From Scleropages formosus (taxonomy: Eukaryota; Chordata; Actinopteri; Osteoglossiformes; Osteoglossidae): DNA of 64,000 nt. The translations under genes were made by a program, and so were the position numbers. The DNA lies in assembly GCF_900964775.1 (NCBI RefSeq), contig NC_041813.1, forward strand, positions 30,399,105-30,463,104. The letters are read 5' to 3'. Below are positions 49,001 to 58,937 of the stretch, one piece after another (the first letter of the stretch is position 1; the number at the start of each line of letters is the position of its first letter). A model generated the notes under the pieces. That model was not told the DNA's origin. It saw only the letters and a program-made list of their open reading frames with translations, and did not search any database.

Positions 49001-51462
49001 CGACAGCCACCCCCAGTCTCCATAAATCAAACCGACTTTCCAGGCCGTTGCCATGAGCTCCTTGTCCTGATGCCCAGTCTATCCCAGAAGCAAAGGACAT
49101 GAGTCAAGGCACGCCGTGGACGGGACGCCAATCCATTGCACAGCAATCACGCACACGCGCACGCCAAGAGAAATTTCGAGTCACCGGAGCACGTGGAGGA
49201 AACCCGCGGAAGCACGAGAAGAACGTGCAAACTATGTCAAATCTCAGGTGGATTTGGAGGTGTGTCCGAGCCCAGGGCGCAGGAGCCGCGCGTTCCTGAG
49301 TTCGGCCCCCCGAGCCCAGACGCTGCCGGCGGATCCGGCCTCTGCGGCGCAACCCGCCGCGACTCATCGATCGGCAATCGGCGGACAAAGACCGCGCCCC
49401 GGAAACTACCGTCGGCCGTGGTCGTACCGCTACGGCCCACCGGTGCCTCAGACGCACGGCGGCGTAGCACAGCTGCAGGAGGACGAATCTGAACACGGCC
49501 AGGACCCGAGAGAGCGAGAGAGAGAGAACAGGCTCAGCTACAACCCCAAGAGCAAACTTCCTGCCTTCGATCAAAAAAGGTGAAGACACGCACAAGAAAG
49601 TCAAAAACGGCGCACGACGACAACGCGAGCGCCGAACCAGCCGCATGAGCCGCGTCACCTTCTCGCTACCTTCTGCGGGAGCGGAAGCGAGGCTTTCGGT
49701 CCTACTTCTCCTTTCCCTGCAAAATTTGCGTGCGCGTGCAGCCCGCAGAACAACACGGAGAGCGCGAAATTGGGCCGCGGCCCGAATTCTGCAGGCGCGG
49801 ACTCCCTCGGAAGTGGCGCGCCACGTCTTTCGCTCATCGGCACTCGGTCGTCACCACGTTGTCCAGTTATCGTTGATGCGTTCGGTTTCGGCATTTATTA
49901 CTGACGGTAATCAAAGTAACAGCATTCATGTATCATTACTGATGCATTAATATTATTATTGACGTTTTCACTGTTATCGTAGCTGTTCTTGTATTCATAC
50001 GTAATAGACACACACACACTGTCTGAACCCCTTGTCCCATTCAGGGTCACGGGGAGCCGGAGCCTAACCCGACAACGCTGGGCGTAAGACCGGAGGGGGA
50101 GGGGACACACCCGGGACGGGACGCCAGTCCGCCGCAAGGCACCCCAAGCGGGACTCGAACCCCAGACCCACCGGAGAGCAGGACCCGGGCCGACCCACTG
50201 CGCCACCGCATCCCCTGTGTCATAGGAAATATCTCTTACCAATATAAGTTCATCTGTCACTTTATCTGTAATGTGTAAAAGCAATCTGTGCTCTGCACAA
50301 ATAAACTGTCTCGTAATGAGCAGCATGTGACTTTTTATTCTCCTCTACTCAAACCCCCCTGGGCTCATAATATTTTATTAACCGACACATTGGGAAACGT
50401 AACCCAAAGGCACGCGGACAGGTGTCTTTCACTACCGCTCCTCGATACAGCGACCGAACCCATGACTGCAGTTCAACGAAGAGCATTAAATTAGAAAATT
50501 AATTTTATAAGGGCTGTACTGTGGGTTTCCACACTGAGCCAACGGGGTCTCCGCAGGCACTTACTAAAGTACAGTTGACCCTTGAACGACACGGGGGTTA
50601 GGGGCCCCGCCCCCCGACGCAGTCCAAAATCCACGCATGACTTCTGACTCCCCAAAAACTTAACTACTAATAGCCTACTGTCAGTCAATGATAAAACAGA
50701 CTAGTATCTCCATATATTTAATGGACTCATGACGAACCCAACTTTTTCTTAAGTTTTTCGATATTTCTAGGCCGCGCGGTTCGTCTGCGAGATTTTTTTC
50801 AGATTGTCGCAAACCTCCAGAAAATTGTCCAATATTTTTATTGAAAAAAAATGCGCGTATAAGGGGACCCGCGCAGTTCAAACCCATGTTGTTCGAGGCT
50901 CGGCTGTATATGACATAAAACAGCGCTGACATATTCTCTGGTAAATGCTATAAATGGAGCACATGCGCAAAAAAAAAAAAAAAAAAAAATCAAACTCTTC
51001 TTTTTCTAAGACGCGACACAAGTTTGCACTCACAAAGACATCGAAGAAGGATGAGCCGATGTCGTATCGGAGGACCTCGATCTCCAGGTTCTTCCGGATG
51101 GAGCCGGACGGGGCGATCCGGCAAGGCGGAAGGAACACGAGAGCGGCCACAGAGACGCGCGCCGAAAAGGCCGCGAAGCGGGGAGACGGCGTGTCCGAGG
51201 TTCGTTTGCGGTCGACATCACGCAAATAATTGACGGTGACGTCCGGGGCGGACTGAAATAGGAAGCACAGAGAAGGACGGCGCGGGACAGGAGGAGGAGG
51301 ACGCACGCGGTGGAGGATGCACGTCGGGGGACGGGCGATGGAACGGGCACCGACGTTCAGCTCGATGATCCGCAGGAGCGAGACGAAGAGCGGGTCGAAG
51401 GCGACCGAGAGGCCGAAGGTCCGGCGGGCGTCAGAGACGTCCGGGACGCGGTCGCCGTGGCC
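46082..51462 (-). CDS. stard3: StAR-related lipid transfer protein 3 (MLN64), 5' end incomplete
   Basis: Late-endosomal protein that transfers sterol at ER-endosome contacts: N-terminal MENTAL membrane domain, FFAT motif, C-terminal START domain. Exons found by homology (minus strand): 51,462-51,355 '[18 protein letters not shown]'; 51,117-51,034 '[16 protein letters not shown]'; 49,505-49,428 '[17 protein letters not shown]'; 48,899-48,846 '[14 protein letters not shown]'; 48,756-48,639 '[19 protein letters not shown]'; about 48,289-48,201 '[10 protein letters not shown]' (FFAT); 48,073 or 48,121 to 48,018 '[10 protein letters not shown]'; about 47,899-47,833 'EYILAQEE'; 47,640-47,578; 47,497-47,402 '[19 protein letters not shown]'; 46,961-46,882 '[15 protein letters not shown]'; 46,687-46,583; 46,466-46,373 '[12 protein letters not shown]'; 46,291-46,082. 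START exons are close to human and nearly all canonical. Several 5' exons lack an AG acceptor, one junction (48,639 to 48,289) is out of phase, and the exon for the human N-terminus was not found. The C-terminus runs about 36 residues past the human end. Confidence 0.93.
47098..47265 (-). repeat. SINE-B copy in stard3 intron
   Basis: Reverse copy between START-domain exons: 'acgttcatttactcatctga', 'tgatcaagggtactactgca', 'agatgggattcgaacccgtg' (B box reversed). It lies in the intron between 47,402 and 46,961. Confidence 0.7.
48425..48550 (+). repeat. SINE-B fragment in stard3 intron
   Basis: 'gcaaagcatgaaggtctgaa', 'tcctttgagcaaggttctta' and 'gtaaataactgtaagccgat' then 'gcagagaagagtgtcacc' preserve the family order with losses. 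It sits in the intron between the exons at 48,639 and 48,289. Confidence 0.6.
49050..49260 (-). repeat. SINE-D fragment in stard3 intron
   Basis: 'acgggacgccaatccattgc', 'agaaatttcgagtcaccgga' and 'gcacgtggaggaaacccgcg' match the reversed family body. A C-rich run (48,983-49,003) precedes it. Confidence 0.5.
50005..50220 (-). repeat. SINE-A copy 6 in stard3 intron
   Basis: Reverse full-length copy from 'ctgaaccccttgtcccattc' to 'ccactgcgccaccgcatccc', with a CA tract at its 3' end (50,010-50,020). It lies in the intron between exons at 51,034 and 49,505. CpG-rich relative to left-half copies. Confidence 0.9.
50969..50989. repeat. Poly-A run in stard3 intron
   Basis: 21 A on the + strand (T run in the gene's sense), about 45 bases past the exon ending at 51,034. 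Confidence 0.9.
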
Positions 51463-51619
51463 CTGAGCACGTGGGGTTGAGCTTGGAAGCAGGAGGTGTT
51501 CGGGGAGCCGCCTCGGACCTCCTCATCCGCCATTCCCTCCTCGGCATCCTATTGAGGGGAGCGGAGGGAGACGCGCCTGTAGGAGAGGAGGTACGAGGTA
51601 GACGTTGCACCGTACGGCC

Positions 51620-51800
51620 AGCGTAGGTTGTGGTCCAGAGCCGATCCTGGAAGCAGAGGGTGCGAGGCAGGGCGCGAGGCACGGTGCACCTGGGACGCAA
51701 CTCCAATTACACACGTAAGTGCAGAGTGTCCGACTTGGGGCATCTCTGGCAGTTTACTGAAAAATGCCCCCGACGGACCGGACACGAGTCACACTTGCAG
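51620..51800 (-). repeat. SINE-D 3' fragment
   Basis: 'gttgtggtccagagccgatc' with 'ctggaagcagagggtgcgag' and 'gaaaaatgcccccgacggac' resembles the family 3' module reversed. Upstream of the first recognised stard3 exon. Confidence 0.45.
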
Positions 51801-52096
51801 GTAAACGAACGTACTTTGGACCAGGAGACGTCACGGAATCGGAGGCCCGGCTCTTCACGGCACAGTAAAGCTGGATATCGAGTGCCTCGTGTCGCCACGT
51901 GTGAGGACTCGCCTTGGATCGCGGGCGGCTCAGCGCTTACGCCCGTCCTCGGTTCAGTCCGCCGCGGTCTCCTCGCTCCACACGAACATCAACCGATATC
52001 TCACCTCCTCACATTGACCGTATAAAGAAAACTCTTGCTTGCGGTTTCATCACTGTCTGCTTTATGCTGGCAAAATCCCAACTGGACTGTTAACTG

Positions 52097-52397
52097 AAGC
52101 CCCCTCCTGAGGTCTAAACCGTAAAGCAAAACCCCGGTCGGTCCTAAGGTTTAAACTGTGAAGTCGCGGTTGGTCCTGAGGTGTAAACCGTGAAGCCCGG
52201 TTGGTACTGAGGTTTAAATTGCAAAGCGAAGCCCCGGTCGGTCTTGAAGTCTAAACTGTGAAGCCCCGGTCGGTCCTGAGATCTAAACCGTAAAGCCCCG
52301 GTTGGTCTTGAGCCTCAGATCTAAACCGTGAAGTTGTGGTTGGTCCTGAGGGCTAAACCGCAAAGCGAAGCCCCGGTCGGTCCGGAGGTCTAAGCCC
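52097..52397. repeat. Minisatellite, 31-38 bp unit
   Basis: About nine diverged tandem units sharing 'GGTCCTGAGGTCTAAACCG' then 'TGAAGCCCCGG'. Two longer units carry an extra 'caaagcgaag' segment and one an inserted 'cctcag', so there is internal higher-order variation. Located upstream of the first recognised stard3 exon, in either its first intron or its 5' flank. Confidence 0.9.
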
Positions 52398-52399
52398 GG

Positions 52400-53285
52400 T
52401 CTAGAGGTCGGCAGGAAGGAACTCACCCCTGCACCGGCATTTCAGACGGGGGAGACGCTGGAAACCCGCACTGACAGTTACTTACTGTTACTAACCTGTT
52501 TTTATCGGCGCAGCGCACCTTTCAAAAGAGTCACGTGAAGCGCGCAACTCGCGCGAGTCGCTGCTAAAGACTATTAAGCTTCCTGCTCCGACTCGTCGCA
52601 AGCGGGCCGATCTCGGTTAAAAAAATAAGAAAAAATAAGAAAGGAAACTTTTGGTAAAACTGTGTAAAAACGCGGTGTTGCCCCACCACCAGCAGGAACA
52701 CAAACGTCGCCGGCAGATCAGCGACTCGCGCGCCGCGAAACCGCTTCGACCACAAGGACGCGTCACTGCAGGGTCACGTCACGTGATTGACGCTACGCTC
52801 CTCTCAGCGCCAGGGGGCGCTCTTTCTCCGCGCAAACGACACACGCGCGCATGCGTCGTTTGGGCTAACAATGATATTATAGCAGCAGTATTACCGCTAG
52901 TAACACTACATACATTTAGTTACATATATTTTAAATATTGTCATATGCAGAAGTACCACATGTTCCTGTATAAATAGACTTAATTAGCTTATTTAGACCA
53001 GGTAGGCTCGTGCATATTTTTATAAGCAGTTAAATAAGTTCAAACATACATTTCATTTTTTATCCATATATATACACAACAGCAAGAGTCTAAGTGCAAG
53101 TGCACAACATGCGATTTGATGGTAAAAGCAGACAGACACAGTGAGAAACCCGTAGAGACCAGACATAGTAATAAAAACAGGACACGATGGTTTCAGTTCT
53201 TCTGTATTATTATTATTGCTTAGTTTGCAGTGTCTACATTTTACATTTTGAGAAAAGAAAGACAATTGAAAAAGGATGGAAGGTT
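52400..53285. other. Possible stard3 5' region
   Basis: A donor-like site on the minus strand near 52,420 (an ATG, then 'CCGGTGCAGG|ggtgag') might end an upstream stard3 exon, but no homology supports it. CpG-rich from 52,430 to 52,860, then AT-rich to 53,280. A promoter here is conceivable. Confidence 0.3.
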
Positions 53286-53306
53286 GGGGGGGGGGGGGGG
53301 GGGGGG
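53286..53306. repeat. Poly-G run
   Basis: 21 consecutive G. Such runs are prone to sequencing and assembly length error. Confidence 0.95.
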
Positions 53307-53849
53307 AGGAAGAGAAGGATGGCTGCTCCCCCCCCCGCCAGCATGGAAAAAGGTGCAGGGCTTCGCGTCGCTTCGGCCTTGTCGGAACGTCGGCCTCAAA
53401 ATCCATTACAGCGCGATCACGAGGAAAAACTTCAGCTGCGTGGCTTAAAGTCTTCGAGTGTTTGCCGAAGCCGAGGGCAAAGCCCTGCGGTAAATCGCAG
53501 CAGCGATGCGAGCGACGGCCGCCTTCCCGACAGCCCAACAAACTGAAAGCTCTTTTCGAAAAGGGCGGGAGGAAACGCACGTGCCGACCCCGGGGATTCG
53601 TGTTGCGATGTGCAAGGTGCGCGTCAACACCGCGCGTGCAAGCCGGAGCGCGCTCTCCGACGCGGCAAGAGCCTTGGAGCAGGTGCGCTGCACGGCCCTT
53701 GATACCATATCCTGCACGGTAAAATAAACAGCGTTAAATCTACACTGTCAGTGTTTAGATTGTCCCTGTGCTCCAGATTAACTCTCCGTGGAGCTCATTT
53801 GTGTCCGATGGAGCACAGGTGATTTTACCGTTGTTATGATCATTATGAC

Positions 53850-54060
53850 GGGGGGGGGGGGGGGGGGGGCACGGTGGCGCGGTGGCGCAGTGGGTTGGAC
53901 CACAGTCCTGCTCTCCGGTGGGTCTGGGGTTTGAGTCCCGCTTGGGGTGCCTTGCGACGGGCTGGCGGCCCGTCCTGGGTGTGCCCCCTCCCCCTCCGGC
54001 CTTACGCCCTGTGTTGCCGGGTTAGGCTCCGGCTCCCCGTATGGGATGAGCGGTTTCTGA
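53850..54060 (+). repeat. SINE-A copy 7 with poly-G head
   Basis: Forward copy starting with 20 G, then 'cacggtggcgcggtggcgca' (a duplicated A-box segment), 'tctggggtttgagtcccgct' (B box), 'ttgccgggttaggctccggc' and 'gggatgagcggtttctgatg', with a TCA repeat tail instead of TG. Confidence 0.9.
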
Positions 54061-54224
54061 TGATCATCATCATCATTACGGCGATGACTCAACAGAGCTG
54101 TGCACCGAAACAGTTCCGGTCAAATACTTCGCTCGGACCGTATTACCATAGGCCCCCCTCCTTGACCACGACCCCGCCTGCTGCCCCTGAACTTGTCGTG
54201 ATGAAAAAATGACAATAACGTCAG

Positions 54225-54432
54225 ATGCCCTCCAGCTAGGGAGCAAGAACATCAGCCTGCGCTCGAATGACAGGGGTGCGAATCCTCGCTCCTGCTCTAG
54301 TGCCCGTGAGAGAAGAACTTACCATGTATTTATAGAGTAAAAAATTGCCAGCTGTGCACAAGCGTAAATCATTCTAACTAGCGTAAATGCGTACGTTGCT
54401 TTGGAGAAGGCGTGAGCTGAAGGAATAAGTAG
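54225..54432 (+). repeat. SINE-B copy
   Basis: 'gggagcaagaacatcagcct', B box 'gggtgcgaatcctcgctcct' (54,275-54,294), 'acttaccatgtatttataga', 'gctttggagaaggcgtgagc' and 'tgaaggaataag'. Confidence 0.7.
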
Positions 54433-55382
54433 ATGAGGCTCGAGTGCGGACCGGCGCCAACGGAGAGATGGGAAAACGGAGAAAACAAGGCCGCTGAAAG
54501 TTTCGTGTCAGTTTGGGGAACTGCTCCCACGGAGAAACGCAGTTCTATCCTATCTGCAGACCGTTCGGAGTCGGCTCCGAAAGACGGGAAGCGCTTCGTC
54601 CCGACGAAGCGTTAAAGGTGTCGGGTACTCAAACGCCCGCGGCTCCTGCAGGCTGACGCTCCGGCGCGTTACGCAAAAGAAGAGCGTTTCTCGTATTTGT
54701 CCGTCGTTCCCCCTCGTACCGTACCCCGACCCAAGAAAACGAAAATCTAATCCCCGCCTCCGAAGAGCGAGGAGTTAATGCAGTTAAGAGCTGAACTTTG
54801 CTCTTATCCTCACCCTTGCTTTTTGTCGGAGTCCCCATCCAAAGCGATACTCCGCACACATTAACTAACGCGCTTTCGTGTGCGATGTAACGTCCGCGTC
54901 GCCCCGACGACGGGTCGAGTCCCCGAGATGCGAGCGTCGGCAAAATTAATAACGCGCGGATGTGGCGCGAACGCGACGGATCGGCGGCCCGTCGCTCGAG
55001 AGCGAGACGCTTTTTCCGACGGGACGCACTTAACCTGGGGCAAAGCGGCGCATTTTTGTGCGAGGGGCGTCAGCCAAAGGTACAACGGTCAGCGCGACAT
55101 TATGCAACGGATCGATCAGTCAGAGTCCAGCGTTGTTTGTGTTGTCAGTCGTTCCCAGCAGGGCAGCGTTTTTCGTCTGCTTCATAACGCACAAGTTATC
55201 TGGGGATTATCCTTTACTACGTAAGTCTTCCAAAGCAGATCTGACCCCCGAGAGCTAGAGGAACTGGCAACGTTCTTAAGACGTTTTCATCGCACGGAAG
55301 CGACGCGGTCGCGTGGCGTCGATGTCACGGCGGCGTCGCGAGGGCGATAGGAGTGCGTCTATGTTCCTGTCCGGCGACATTA
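54433..55382. other. Intergenic between ppp1r1b and stard3
   Basis: CpG-rich, no gene recognised. It may include the distal stard3 promoter. Confidence 0.4.
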
Positions 55383-55388
55383 TTTATT
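55383..55388 (-). terminator. ppp1r1b: Candidate poly(A) signal of ppp1r1b
   Basis: AATAAA on the minus strand about 400 bases after the ppp1r1b stop. Placement inferred from distance only. Confidence 0.4.
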
Positions 55389-55749
55389 CTCCTTTCCTCC
55401 CGCCGCCCACGGACGAGCACTTAAGGAACGATCCTCCGGGAAGAAGGAGACGGGAGAGAGCCGCCATGAGTCACGTCGCGGTCACCGACGACCGGACCGC
55501 GTTGACACGGGGGGCACTTGTTGTGTGACGAATTAATCTTTACCAGCTCGCAGAGGGTTATTTTTAGGTTCTGAAGGCTTATTCCTGCCCCGTGCTTCTC
55601 TTGCGACCGTTTGCTCACATCCTCAATATCTCATTCATGCAAAGAATCACACACGCAAACGCACACTCTCTCTCTCTTTGAGGCCTCGCTACTCCTTTTC
55701 ACCTCCCTCCCTCCCTCAATTCTGAGGTTTTTTTGCCTCCTCTCCTGCT

Positions 55750-55860
55750 CCCCCCCTCCCCTCCCGCTCCCCTCCCCTCCCCTCAGTCACTTGCTCTCCC
55801 TCTGAGTTCTTCATCCTCCTCCTCCTCCTCCTCCTCATCAGCCTCTCTCTTTCCCTCCTC
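55750..55860. repeat. CT-rich low-complexity tract with TCC repeat
   Basis: Pyrimidine-rich on the + strand; the TCC run (55,813-55,838) encodes the poly-Glu stretch of ppp1r1b on the minus strand, so repeat length changes would alter the protein's acidic tail. Confidence 0.85.
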
Positions 55861-58437
55861 TTTATCTCTTTCGGGCAGCTCCGCAGCACCCCCCGACCTC
55901 CTCCGCTGCCGGGACTGGCTGTCCGGAGCATCTGTCGCAGCCGGAGGCCCTGGAGAGAAGGGAGATGGCGTGATGTTATTGAGCAGAAACAACCAGTCCA
56001 TCCGAGGAAGCTGCCTTAGAAACAAGGGCGTTTCCATGACCTTCAACAAAGTTCTGAAGATTTTACAGGAAAAAAAACACCGTGATTTCGTCTGTCACAG
56101 GAGTGTACAGAAGTAATTGTGTTCACGACACCATATCCAGCGATAGAACGTTCGGTGTGTACAGGCTATAGAACATCACGCTCTGCGGTGTCCACACACA
56201 CCATCTGAAACCGCTTGTCCCATACGGGGTCGCGGGGGGCCGGAGCCTAACCCGGCAGCACGGGGCGAAGGGTCGGAGGGGGAGGGGACGCACCCAGGAC
56301 GGGACGCCGGTCCGTCGCGAGGCACCCCAAGCGGGACTCGAACCCCAGACCCACCGGAAAGCAGGACCCGGTCCAACCCGCTACGCCACCGCACCCCCCA
56401 TCCGCACGATATTTCAGCGTTAATAATGTGTGCTTCCGTGTTTGACTCCGTGCGTACGTATCGGCGTCAGTGTGTTTCAGCTCGTCTTGCTGGCTGTGTG
56501 TGGAAAGCCGTGTTTTAACCCTTTAAGAACTAGCAAAAAAGGTTTTCCTCGGAATTCTGCGCAGCACCAGCCGCGAACACGCGGCATCGTTCAAACGCGT
56601 AGAACGTCCTCCGTAAGGTGCGTTCGCACTCTGCATCGTAGCACGTACCGTCCGAACGATGCCCTTCAAAGTGTGTGTCTACTAGAGCGGACAACAGCGA
56701 GGGGCTGGGTCTCTCGCCGGGCGGGCTTCGCACGTTTCCGTGTCCCGGCGTGTCGGTGTGGCAGGGAGCCGACGCGATGTTCGCACGGTGCGGAACGCAG
56801 GAGTCTCCTCCCGTCTCACCGGCTCCGAGGACGGGGCTCTCCTCAACCTCGCCCTCCTCTTCCAGCCAGAGGTAGTCGTCGCTCTCGTCCCCCTCGCAGG
56901 GGTCCTCCAGAGGTGGGCAGGCGCCCAGCTTCTGCATGTGAGCTTGAGCCATCCGCTGCACGGCTGCGCACGAACGGACACGTGGAGAGGACATTTTACC
57001 ACGCTTCGGTCCCGTGAACACGACTGCTTTCCAGCGTGACTTTGAGTAACGCTGCAGAGTAAATGGCTACGATACAATAAGTAAACAGTCAAGCAGGCAG
57101 ATACACAGTCACATCAACAGCTGCTGGAAAGAAACATCTGACGCCAAGGTGCTTCTGTCCAGCCCTCTGCCCAGTTTTCACTACCTCTGCTCCTCATGCG
57201 CCTTGTGAACCTACCCTGTACCGCTCCCCAGGGCTCCAGCGGTGGGTGTTAGAGGAGACTGCGCGAGGTATGGGACCGATGGGACCGAGACAAAGTCTCT
57301 GGGATGCTTGCGAGGCTCACGGGTCGCTTGCTCATCGCGCAACACGTGTATGTCCTTCCCAAGTAAATCGGAGTGAAACCGATTCCGCTTTTCAGATACT
57401 CTGCACTTGTCGAACCTGCGTCCTGAGTCTTTTTTTTTTTGCCAGAGGGAAACTTTGTCCTCCAACTGCTGTTACGTTATCAACGGCAGATTTGGGCGGA
57501 AGAATGCGTAATACGTTACGCGTGTTGTTTGCGGGCTTGCGAGACGGAGGGGGCTTGTTTGTTTAGGTCTGTCCGATACGCCGAGTATGTCTGGTCTGCA
57601 GCTGTGGTGTAATCCTGGATGATCCGCAGCGGTGCGGCCTCACGCTCTCCGCACATCTGTTGCGGCCTCTAATCCCCCAAACTCGCTCGCTCGCTCACAC
57701 GCACACGCGGATGCACACTCAAGACAGACTTACTTATTCCTCTATAAGAGTAACTGTACTAAGCAGAGCAAAAACAAGGTAAAAGACATCACGTGCGCTG
57801 GGACAGTTCAATGGTCTGGTGCAAACACACACACGCACACACACACACTCTGGTCATATTTGTGTGGACATCCCAGTGACGCCGCCTTCATTTCAAGTAA
57901 TAACTAGAGGACTAAATGAAACCCCAGATGAAAGAGGCCAGTAATCACAGCCAATTTTTGTCAAGTGTAATGACTTTGGGCAAATCCCAACTTTCTTCAG
58001 GATCCCACCGGTTCTTGTAGCTACTCAGGAGGCAAAGGCACCGATTTTATTTCCACAGAGATGGATCTACGTGCCCTTGCGCGCGCGCACACACACACAC
58101 ACACACTCTTCACTGTGTGGCGTGCTGTGGAGGAAGCAGGGGCACCTTTAAGAGATGGGGGCTGATACACGCTGGGGTTGACGCGCTTGGGTTTAAGGAC
58201 GCCGTTTTCTCCAACGATCCACTGCAAAGAGAGGGACAAAAACAAGGCAACTATTACATCATGTAAAAGAAAATACCAAAACGCATACACTTCACTCTTT
58301 AACAGGCAACAGAAGAACTATTTATTTCAGCCCAGGGGCCCAGGCCATCTAACCTGGTGGGTGGAGCCGTCATCCTCGGGGGAGGGCTGTTCGGCAACTC
58401 TGAACAGGGTGGCGGGCGTGGGTCGCCTTCGCCGGAT
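55783..58437 (-). CDS. ppp1r1b: DARPP-32 (protein phosphatase 1 inhibitor 1B), first exon missing
   Basis: Dopamine- and cAMP-regulated inhibitor of protein phosphatase 1 in neurons. Four exons, phases agreeing, GT-AG: 58,437-58,354; 58,221-58,146; 56,963-56,820; 55,949-55,783. The first encodes '[20 protein letters not shown]', including the PKA site Thr34 that switches on PP1 inhibition (human '[20 protein letters not shown]'). The second ends '[11 protein letters not shown]' where human has 'NPCAYTPPSLK'; the Cdk5 site Thr75 is Gln here. The third starts '[12 protein letters not shown]' (human 'AVQRIAESHLQS') and has an acidic '[18 protein letters not shown]'. The last encodes a Glu-rich tail with seven consecutive Glu. 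Human exon 1, with the start and the PP1-docking 'KKIQF', was not found on the minus strand up to 64,000, so it probably lies beyond the window. The exon at 56,820 could instead read on to a stop at 56,530. Confidence 0.93.
56196..56402 (-). repeat. SINE-A copy 8 in ppp1r1b intron
   Basis: Reverse full-length copy from 'ctgaaaccgcttgtcccata' to 'ccgctacgccaccgcacccc'. B box on the minus strand 'GGGGTTCGAGTCC'. Almost every consensus CpG is kept and several extra occur ('ggtccgtcgcgaggcacccc'). It lies in the last ppp1r1b intron. Confidence 0.92.
57824..57852. repeat. CA microsatellite in ppp1r1b intron
   Basis: Interrupted CA repeat in the intron between the exons at 58,146 and 56,963; a second, shorter one at 58,087-58,108. 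Confidence 0.9.
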
Positions 58438-58736
58438 CTGAACGCACAGATAGAAATCAAGGAGAACCGTCAGAGTGAATTAGTCAGTAGCACTTCTGCA
58501 CGATAACGATCGTGGCGATAACGTGTGCGTGTGTGGATTCGAAGGCTTTGCGAACTGCGTTTCTTGTAACTCAGACTCGAATCTTACCACGGCAGCCTTG
58601 AGTTGAAAAGTGCAAGACTGCTGCTGGCGATGGAAAAGTTTCCGAAGAGCAAATTAAAGATAAGAACAAAACAGTTTCTACACCGATCCCTGGTCCAGTT
58701 TCAGCTTGTAGCACCACGATATCGTCAATCATTTTA

Positions 58737-58937
58737 CACACACATTGTCTGAACCGCTTGTCCCATACGGGGTCGCGGGGAGCCGGAGCCTAACCCGGCA
58801 GCACGGGGCGAAGGGCGAGGGGACACACCCAGGACGGGATGCCGGTCCGTCGCAAGACACCCCAAGCGGGACTCGAACCCCAGACCCACCGGAGAGCAGG
58901 ACTGTGGTCCAACCCGCTGCGCCACCGTACCCCCTCA
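58737..58937 (-). repeat. SINE-A copy 9
   Basis: Reverse copy from 'ctgaaccgcttgtcccatac' to 'ccgctgcgccaccgtacccc', with 'CA' tail at 58,735. A short internal deletion after 'gggcgaagggcgagggga' is visible relative to copy 8. In ppp1r1b intron 1 or 5' flank. Confidence 0.9.

Noticed and set aside
56530-56820. Read-through of ppp1r1b exon at 56,820 to the stop at 56,530
   Set aside because: The donor at 56,820 (CCG|gtgaga) joins in phase to an acidic last exon with a good acceptor, which better fits DARPP-32; read-through remains a minor alternative.
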